Positions 58,624-64,000 of a stretch of DNA of 64,000 bases are shown one piece after another (position 1 is the first letter of the stretch; every line of letters begins with the position of its first letter). Under the pieces are notes generated by a model that saw nothing but the letters and a program-made list of their open reading frames with translations, was not told the DNA's origin and searched no databases. The DNA is from Nocardia vinacea. GTDB lineage: Bacteria > Actinomycetota > Actinomycetes > Mycobacteriales > Mycobacteriaceae. Location of the stretch: contig NZ_CP109149.1 of assembly GCF_035920345.1 (NCBI RefSeq), positions 6,324,001 through 6,388,000 of the forward strand, given 5' to 3'. The position numbers and the translations under genes were made by a program.

Positions 58624-59880
58624 ATGACCGAATCGACGACCGCCGCGCACCGGGCGGAAATGACCGAAACGGTGATCACGCCCGTGCTGGACGTCGTGAT
58701 CCCCGTCTACAACGAAGAGGCCGACCTGGGTGTCTGCGTGCGGCGGCTGCACGCCTACTTGCGCGACGGGTTCCCGTTCCCGGCGCGGATAACCGTAGCC
58801 GACAATGCGAGCACCGACGACACCATGCAGGTCGCGCAGCTGCTCGCCGATGAACTCGATGACGTGCGGGTTGTGCACCTCGACGCCAAGGGCCGCGGCC
58901 GCGCACTGCGCGCGGTGTGGGAGCACTCCGACGCCCAGGTCGTCGCCTACATGGACGTGGATCTGTCCACCGACCTCAATGCGCTGCTGCCCCTGGTCGC
59001 TCCGCTGATCTCGGGCCACTCCGATCTGGCCATCGGCACCCGGCTCGACGCGGCGTCGCGTGTGGTGCGCGGACCCAAGCGCGAAATCATCTCGCGCTGC
59101 TACAACCTGATCCTGAAAGCCTCACTGCAGGCCCGCTTTTCGGATGCGCAGTGCGGTTTCAAGGCGATGCGCACCGATGTGGCGCGGCGGCTGCTGCCGC
59201 TGGTGGAGGACGGTGAATGGTTCTTCGACACCGAGCTTTTGGTGCTCGCCGAGCGGGCCGGGCTGCGCATCCACGAGGTGCCGGTCGACTGGATCGACGA
59301 TCCGGACAGCCGGGTCGACATCATCGACACCGCGCGCAAGGATCTCCTCGGCGTGTGGCGACTGCTGCGCGGACTGACGACCGGTGCGCTGCCGTTGGAC
59401 GAGCTTCGCCGCTCGGTCGGCCGTGAACCACTGGTTCCCGGTGTGCCGTTGGGGATGGTCGGGCAGGTGGTGCGGTTCGCGATAGTCGGCGTCATCTCCA
59501 CGCTCGCGTATATGCTGCTGTACCTGGTGTTGCAGCCCATGACCGGCGCGCAGGTCGCGAACTTCGTCGCGCTGCTGATCACCGCGGTCGGCAATACCGC
59601 CGCCAACCGCGCCTTCACCTTCGGGGTCCGCGGATCGAATGGCGTTGTGTCACACCAATTCCAAGGTCTGCTGATATTCGGTTTCGGCCTATTGGTCACC
59701 AGCGGATCGTTGTTCGCCTTGCACCGTTGGGCACCCGACGCCGCTGTTCATCTGGAATTGTTTGTACTCGTGGTTGCCAATCTCATTGCCACGCTGATCC
59801 GATTCGTCGGCCTGCGCTGGGTCTTCCGTAACCCGACGGCCACCCGCACGGCGCTGGTCACCGAGGGCGGACAGCAGTGA
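58624..59880 (+). CDS. GT2 glycosyltransferase fused to GtrA-like membrane domain
   Basis: 418 residues. The N-terminal GT2 domain (PVLDVVIPVYNEEADLGVCV, DVDLSTDLNALLP with the metal-binding Asp motif, FSDAQCGFKAMR) resembles polyprenyl-phosphate sugar synthases. From residue 280 four helices form a GtrA domain (VVRFAIVGVISTLAYMLLYL) often tied to flipping of such lipids. It overlaps the following GT39 gene by 4 bases, so it likely makes and delivers the lipid donor. Confidence 0.88.
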   Translation: MTESTTAAHRAEMTETVITPVLDVVIPVYNEEADLGVCVRRLHAYLRDGFPFPARITVADNASTDDTMQVAQLLADELDDVRVVHLDAKGRGRALRAVWEHSDAQVVAYMDVDLSTDLNALLPLVAPLISGHSDLAIGTRLDAASRVVRGPKREIISRCYNLILKASLQARFSDAQCGFKAMRTDVARRLLPLVEDGEWFFDTELLVLAERAGLRIHEVPVDWIDDPDSRVDIIDTARKDLLGVWRLLRGLTTGALPLDELRRSVGREPLVPGVPLGMVGQVVRFAIVGVISTLAYMLLYLVLQPMTGAQVANFVALLITAVGNTAANRAFTFGVRGSNGVVSHQFQGLLIFGFGLLVTSGSLFALHRWAPDAAVHLELFVLVVANLIATLIRFVGLRWVFRNPTATRTALVTEGGQQ

Positions 59881-61928
59881 CGTCTACGCTCACGCCACCG
59901 TCGACCGCGGTACCGCCGCAATCGCGCCCCAAGCGCGAGACCGGCTGGGAATACCCGGCATTGGCGGTACTGCTGCTCGGCACCGGAATCGCCTACCTGT
60001 GCAACCTCAGCGCCAGCGGGTGGGCGAATTCCTTCTATTCCGCCGCGGTACAGGCGGGTTCGGAGTCCTGGAAGGCCTTCTTCTTCGGCTCCTCGGATGC
60101 GGCGAACTCGATCACCGTCGACAAACCACCGGCCTCGCTGTGGTTGATGGAACTGTCGGTGCGAGCATTCGGGCTGAATTCCTGGAGCATCCTGGTTCCG
60201 GAGGTGCTGCTCGGTGTCGCCTCGGTGGCACTGGTGTGGGCGACGGTGCGCAGGCCCTTCGGCCCGGCGGCCGGACTCATCGCCGGACTGGCGCTCGCGG
60301 TAACGCCCGTCGCCGCACTGATGTTCCGGTTCAACAACCCGGATGCGCTGCTGGTATTCCTGATGATCGCGGCGGCCTGGGCGTTGACCAGGGCGGTCGA
60401 GGACGGACGCACCCGCTGGCTGGTACTCACCGGTGTCTTCATCGGATTCGGATTCCTCACCAAGCAATTGCAGGTGCTGCTGGTAGTGCCGACACTGGCG
60501 CTGGCCTATCTGTTCGCCGGACCGCCCAAACTCGGCAAGCGGATCCTGCAGCTGCTCGCGGCGGGTTTGTCGATGATCGTCGCGGCCGGCTGGTGGCTGC
60601 TCGCGGTCGAACTGTGGCCGGCATCCTCGCGACCGTGGATCGGTGGGTCGCAACACAATTCGATCGTCGAACTCACCCTCGGCTACAACGGTCTCGGCCG
60701 ATTGAACGGCAACGAGCGCGGCAGCGTCTTCCCCGGTGGTGGTGGCGATATGCCGCGCGGTGGCGGTGGCCGCAGCATGTGGGGCAACACCGGGATCACC
60801 CGGATGTTCGAACCGGCGCAGGGCGGTCAGATCGCCTGGCTCATCCCCGCCGCATTGGTTGCACTTGTTGCGGGAATTCTTTTGCGAGGCAAGGCTTCTC
60901 GCACCGATGGACGGCGCGCGGCACTGATCCTGTGGGGCGGCTGGCTGCTGGTGACCGGGCTGACCTTCAGCTTCATGGCGGGCATCTTCCATCAGTACTA
61001 CACGGTGGCGCTGGCTCCGGCGGTCGCCGCATTGGTCGGTATCGGCGCGGTGCAGCTGTGGCGGGATCGGCATCGACTGTGGGTCCGGTTGTTCGCGGGG
61101 CTTGCGGTCGGCCTGACCACCGCGACGTCGTGGATGTTGTTGTCGCGCAGCTCGAGCTTTGTGCCGTGGTTGCGCTGGGCGGTGCTGGTGGTGGGTGTGC
61201 TCGCGACCATTACGATGCTGCTGCCCGCACCGCGGAAGGTGGCGCTGGTCGCGGCATTGGCCGCCACATTCGCCGGATTGGCCGGGCCCGTCGCGTATTC
61301 CGCCCAGACCATTTCGACCGGACACGAGGGCGGGATCCCGTCGGCGGGACCGAATGTCGGGGGGTTCGGACCTCCGCCCTGGGCCGAAAGCAACGGTGGT
61401 CCCGGGGGCGAAGGCGGCTTCGGCGGCGGCATGCCCGGTGGGCGAAATGCTGACGGCCGCAATACGAATGGCGCTGGCCGCAATGGCGCTCAGGGGAGAG
61501 AACAAGGCGTAAACGAAGCGGGCAATCCGATGATGGGTGGCCCCGCCGGTGGTCTGCTCGGCGCTAGCAGGCCGAGTGAGAAGGTCATCGCACTGCTGGA
61601 AAATAATGGCTCCGACTACACCTGGGTAGCCGCCGCCATCGGCGCGAACAGCGCAGCCGGGTTCCAGCTGGCCACCGAACTGCCGGTCATGCCGCTCGGC
61701 GGCTTCAACGGCAGCGATCCGTCGCCGACGCTGGATCAGTTCAAGCAGTACGTCGCCGATGGAAAAATCCACTACTTCATCGGCAGTGGCAATCGTGCCG
61801 GTGAGGACGGCGGTTCCGGATTCGGCCGCTCCGGCACCAGCAGCGAGGTCAGCAAGTGGGTGGAAGAGAAGTTCTCCGCGACCGAAGTCGACGGCATCAC
61901 GCTCTACGATCTGACCGCCGCCCACTGA
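59877..61928 (+). CDS. GT39/ArnT-like membrane glycosyltransferase
   Basis: 683 residues, about twelve membrane segments. The N-terminal loop has the acidic pattern of GT-C enzymes (YSAAVQAGSESWKAFFFGSS; DKPPASLWLMELSV), and NPDALLVFLM follows. A glycine/asparagine-rich part lies near 490-555, then a soluble extracellular domain (from about 560) ending ITLYDLTAAH. Probably transfers a sugar from a lipid donor to an envelope acceptor. Coupled to the upstream GT2-GtrA gene (GTGA). Confidence 0.88.
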   Translation: MTSTLTPPSTAVPPQSRPKRETGWEYPALAVLLLGTGIAYLCNLSASGWANSFYSAAVQAGSESWKAFFFGSSDAANSITVDKPPASLWLMELSVRAFGLNSWSILVPEVLLGVASVALVWATVRRPFGPAAGLIAGLALAVTPVAALMFRFNNPDALLVFLMIAAAWALTRAVEDGRTRWLVLTGVFIGFGFLTKQLQVLLVVPTLALAYLFAGPPKLGKRILQLLAAGLSMIVAAGWWLLAVELWPASSRPWIGGSQHNSIVELTLGYNGLGRLNGNERGSVFPGGGGDMPRGGGGRSMWGNTGITRMFEPAQGGQIAWLIPAALVALVAGILLRGKASRTDGRRAALILWGGWLLVTGLTFSFMAGIFHQYYTVALAPAVAALVGIGAVQLWRDRHRLWVRLFAGLAVGLTTATSWMLLSRSSSFVPWLRWAVLVVGVLATITMLLPAPRKVALVAALAATFAGLAGPVAYSAQTISTGHEGGIPSAGPNVGGFGPPPWAESNGGPGGEGGFGGGMPGGRNADGRNTNGAGRNGAQGREQGVNEAGNPMMGGPAGGLLGASRPSEKVIALLENNGSDYTWVAAAIGANSAAGFQLATELPVMPLGGFNGSDPSPTLDQFKQYVADGKIHYFIGSGNRAGEDGGSGFGRSGTSSEVSKWVEEKFSATEVDGITLYDLTAAH

Positions 61929-61945
61929 TCGGCACTCTTCTGCCG

Positions 61946-62037
61946 GGATCCGCACCGAGCACGCACAACGGGTGCGGATCCTGACAACCAGCCCTGGTCT
62001 GGCACAGCGATTCGCCCGGTGCACGCACCGGGCGAAT
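61946..62037. terminator. Two hairpins between convergent genes
   Basis: Hairpin 1 has 11 bp arms (61946-61956, 61971-61981); hairpin 2 has perfect 13 bp arms with a 2-base gap (62010-62022, 62025-62037). They separate the GT39 gene from the NmrA-like gene on the other strand. Confidence 0.78.
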
Positions 62038-62048
62038 TGCTTTGTGTA

Positions 62049-62819
62049 TCAGGCGTAAGTAGCTTCGACCCACTCGGCGAACGTCGGACCCGCCAACTTC
62101 GCGTGCGCACCCGGCAACAGCCCACCGTTCTCGAACTGCGCACGATCCGGGTTCGCCGGATCACTCGACTCGATCACCTGGGCAGGCGCACCGAGCTTTG
62201 CCACGAGCAGACCTGCCGCACCCGCCATGGTCTCCGGCTGCGGACCAGCGATCTCGGGGAACGGCCCGTCGAGCGACTCCGGCGCCGGATGCACCGCCAA
62301 TTCCACCAGCGCCTCGGCCACCGCACGCGCGGCGACCAACTGGGTGCGCATCTTCGGCAGGTAGGCGACCTCGCCCTGGGTCCCCCACTGCACCATCACC
62401 TCGACCAACTCATGGAACTGCGCGGCCCGCAGAATCTGCACCGGCAGCGGCCCTTCCAGCAGCGCGGCCTCATGTGCCAGCTTCGCGGCGTTGTATCCGG
62501 CGAGCGAGCCATCGATGCCGATGATGGACACCACGACCAGCCGCTCGACACCGGCCTTCTGCCCCGCCTCGTGCAGGTTGCGCGCCGCGGCCCGGAAGAA
62601 TTCGGTCGCGATGGTCTGGTCCGCGGACGGCGTGCTCGACGCGTCGATGACGACATCCACCCCGTCGAGCGCTTCCACGAGCCCGACGCTGGTCTCGATA
62701 TCCACACCTTTGGCCCGGGAGAATGCGACGACCTCGTGCCCCTGCTCGTTCAGCACATCCACGACGTGGCGGCCCAGCCGTCCGGTCGCTCCGGCCACCG
62801 CGATCTTGATGTTCGACAT
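62049..62819 (-). CDS. NmrA-like NAD(P)-binding protein
   Basis: 256 residues. N-terminal dinucleotide motif IAVAGATGRLGRHVVDVL; no classic SDR catalytic Tyr-x-x-x-Lys at the expected position. NmrA-like proteins read the NADP/NADPH balance or reduce quinones. ATG 62819 follows AGGAGC; an upstream in-frame extension is less likely, as it lies antisense to the next gene. Confidence 0.84.
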   Translation of the reverse strand: MSNIKIAVAGATGRLGRHVVDVLNEQGHEVVAFSRAKGVDIETSVGLVEALDGVDVVIDASSTPSADQTIATEFFRAAARNLHEAGQKAGVERLVVVSIIGIDGSLAGYNAAKLAHEAALLEGPLPVQILRAAQFHELVEVMVQWGTQGEVAYLPKMRTQLVAARAVAEALVELAVHPAPESLDGPFPEIAGPQPETMAGAAGLLVAKLGAPAQVIESSDPANPDRAQFENGGLLPGAHAKLAGPTFAEWVEATYA

Positions 62820-63036
62820 GATTTCCGCTCCTGTTTTTCGCTGCGCTGTTCCGCTTTCACAGTGAGGACGACGCAGGGCGCACGAGTGTGACATGCCGTT
62901 TCGGACCGTTCCTCGAGATCCCTTGACCTGATTCCTCGAAATCCTCTTAATGCGGCATTCATTCGAAACCCTTTCGCACGCCGCGAACTCCGGGAATGAT
63001 GATCCAGTTGCGCCAACTCCGACCATCAGGAAAAAC

Positions 63037-63426
63037 GTGAGAAGCATTTCGAGATTCGTCCTAACCGTCATCGGCGCACTCGTCGCCATCGCGCTCACGG
63101 TCGGCTTCGCCTCGACCGCATCGGCCGCACCGGGCGAAGCGCCGGAGCCGACCGCACCGGTCGCGACCGCGCCGATCGCCGCGGCAGCCGAACCGACCCC
63201 GCAGGCCGACCTCATCGGGCAGTGCCTGGCGCCCGGCGACACCATCGAGGTCAGGACGCTGGTCGGCGGTCTGCTCGGCGCCACCATCGGCGGCATCGCA
63301 GGCCTGCCCCTTTTCTTCGTCGGCGCTATTCCGGGACTGATCATCGGTGGACTCCTCGGCGTCCTCATCGGTTCCACCTCCTACGCGGTCGACGAGGGCC
63401 ACATGCAGCAGGCAGGGCTCTGCTGA
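63037..63426 (+). CDS. Secreted glycine-zipper protein
   Basis: 129 residues: signal peptide (RSISRFVLTVIGALVAIALT, cleavage near ASAAPG), a Pro/Ala/Thr part, one Cys pair (GQCLAPGD and the end AGLC), and a glycine-zipper hairpin (GGLLGATIGGIAGLPLFF, then PGLIIGGLLGVLIGS). GTG 63037 follows AGGAAA. Same design as the protein at 7428-8045; function unknown. Confidence 0.76.
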   Translation: MRSISRFVLTVIGALVAIALTVGFASTASAAPGEAPEPTAPVATAPIAAAAEPTPQADLIGQCLAPGDTIEVRTLVGGLLGATIGGIAGLPLFFVGAIPGLIIGGLLGVLIGSTSYAVDEGHMQQAGLC

Positions 63427-63466
63427 CAGCGAATTCCCTTTAGTGGCAAGCTGTTAGCGTGCGGGT

Positions 63467-64000
63467 ATGAGTTCGACCACCGATCGATTCATCGACGCCG
63501 TATTCGATTTCGAGAGCGCAGTGCACGCGCAGGACCCGCAGGCTCAGCAACAAGCTCATTCGGAACTGCATCGCCACTACCAATCGGCGACTCCGGAAGA
63601 GCTTGCGCAGGGCGGGAAGCGGCTCGCGGAGTTGCTGCCCGATGTGCCGACGGGACCGCGAGCGAATATCGCGGTCCTCATCGGCGCGTGCGTCGAGGGT
63701 GGTGCGGATCCGGCGGCTTGCGCACCCGGCGTGCTGGCAAATCTCGCGATAACACTCGACGGCGCAAAGGAATTCGCCGAGAAGTGGACGGCGGCGGCCG
63801 ATGGCGTCGACGTACCCGACCCCGAACAGTTCGAGCTGGACCCGGACCTGTTCGAAATCTTCGGATTCGACCAGACGCTGGCGTGGTGGACACTGGACCT
63901 CTGGAGCCGTGCCGGTCTGGCCATGTTGCAGCACAAGGCGGTTCGACAGAAGTTCGGACAATCGGGTCGCGAGATCATCCGGGAGCGGCACGACGCACTC
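63467..64000 (+). CDS. Unidentified protein, C-terminus cut by window edge
   Basis: 178 codons are open from ATG 63467 to the last base of the window. The product is acidic and helical (FIDAVFDFESAVHAQDPQAQ; LFEIFGFDQTLAWWTLDLWS) without signal peptide or known domain. ATG has a weak ribosome site (GCGGGT). Since the frame ends exactly open, its length is unknown. Confidence 0.7.
   Translation, partial: MSSTTDRFIDAVFDFESAVHAQDPQAQQQAHSELHRHYQSATPEELAQGGKRLAELLPDVPTGPRANIAVLIGACVEGGADPAACAPGVLANLAITLDGAKEFAEKWTAAADGVDVPDPEQFELDPDLFEIFGFDQTLAWWTLDLWSRAGLAMLQHKAVRQKFGQSGREIIRERHDAL

Noticed and set aside
59748..62024. A 758-codon open frame antisense to the GT39 gene
   Set aside because: It mirrors the GT2-GtrA/GT39 genes, is full of arginine, histidine and glutamine and has no domain; typical antisense shadow of high-GC coding DNA.

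Overview
The window is high-GC actinobacterial chromosome, most likely Nocardia or a close relative. This is inferred from gene content: a KasA-type ketoacyl synthase, a lipoprotein Cu/Zn superoxide dismutase, many TetR regulators, and a gene neighbourhood that, as recalled from the M. tuberculosis map, follows Rv0427c to Rv0437c. No rRNA, tRNA, CRISPR array or insertion sequence was seen. The genes at both ends are cut by the window edges.

Layout. 1-2.8 kb: phosphatidylserine decarboxylase (partial), a GlsB/YeaQ membrane protein, a FabH-like synthase and a SRPBCC protein. 3.0-6.8 kb: a tight operon of a response regulator fused to a thioredoxin-reductase-like protein, a cyclic-nucleotide-domain histidine kinase and a UBP-type zinc finger. 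6.9-8.0 kb: two convergent secreted proteins, then a 544 bp stretch without a supported gene. 8.6-18.4 kb: a Cdc48-like AAA ATPase, an unknown membrane protein and a complete Mrp Na+/H+ antiporter operon (A/B fusion, C, D, E, F, G). 18.4-25.5 kb: PAP2 phosphatase, YbdK-type ligase, sodC, a LytR_C protein, a DUF3263 protein, then def, a GNAT and xthA. Together with psd and the AAA ATPase these form the M. tuberculosis-like block, interrupted by the Mrp operon. 25.5-28.9 kb: YefM/YoeB toxin-antitoxin, a large acyl-CoA dehydrogenase and its divergent TetR gene. 29.0-33.7 kb: homogentisate dioxygenase and fumarylacetoacetase, a TetR regulator and a secreted lipase.

33.7-40.5 kb: thiC with a TPP riboswitch, VOC proteins with a MarR regulator and clear operator, an MFS exporter with a divergent TetR gene, a degraded transporter remnant, and a DUF1772 protein ending in an 11-copy CCGCA tract and a strong terminator. 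40.5-46.6 kb: a TetR regulator facing a KasA-like synthase across a large palindrome, a thioesterase, and an unusual pair: a protein with two tandem SH3-like repeats, translationally coupled to a degenerate, lidless Hsp70 with a proline-rich tail. 46.6-50.5 kb: a TetR gene and two tandem epoxide hydrolases around a 56 bp palindrome, then an NAD(P)-binding protein. 50.6-55.6 kb: a CobW-family GTPase behind a Zur-like box, a sulfonate-type ABC transporter preceded by an internally deleted ssuD-like remnant, and thiD. 55.8-64 kb: TetR and HxlR regulators, a 43-residue lysine-rich protein, a SnoaL-like protein, a methyltransferase, a GT2-GtrA plus GT39 pair, an NmrA-like protein, a glycine-zipper secreted protein and an unidentified truncated gene.

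The best candidates for undescribed biology are the SH3-repeat/pseudo-Hsp70 pair (43.4-46.6 kb) and the redox two-component/UBP-finger operon (3.2-6.8 kb). The sequence also shows several sharp regulator-operator pairs: MarR at 36.8 kb, KasA-TetR at 41.1 kb, the epoxide hydrolase TetR at 47.3 kb, and the promoter at 39.8 kb.
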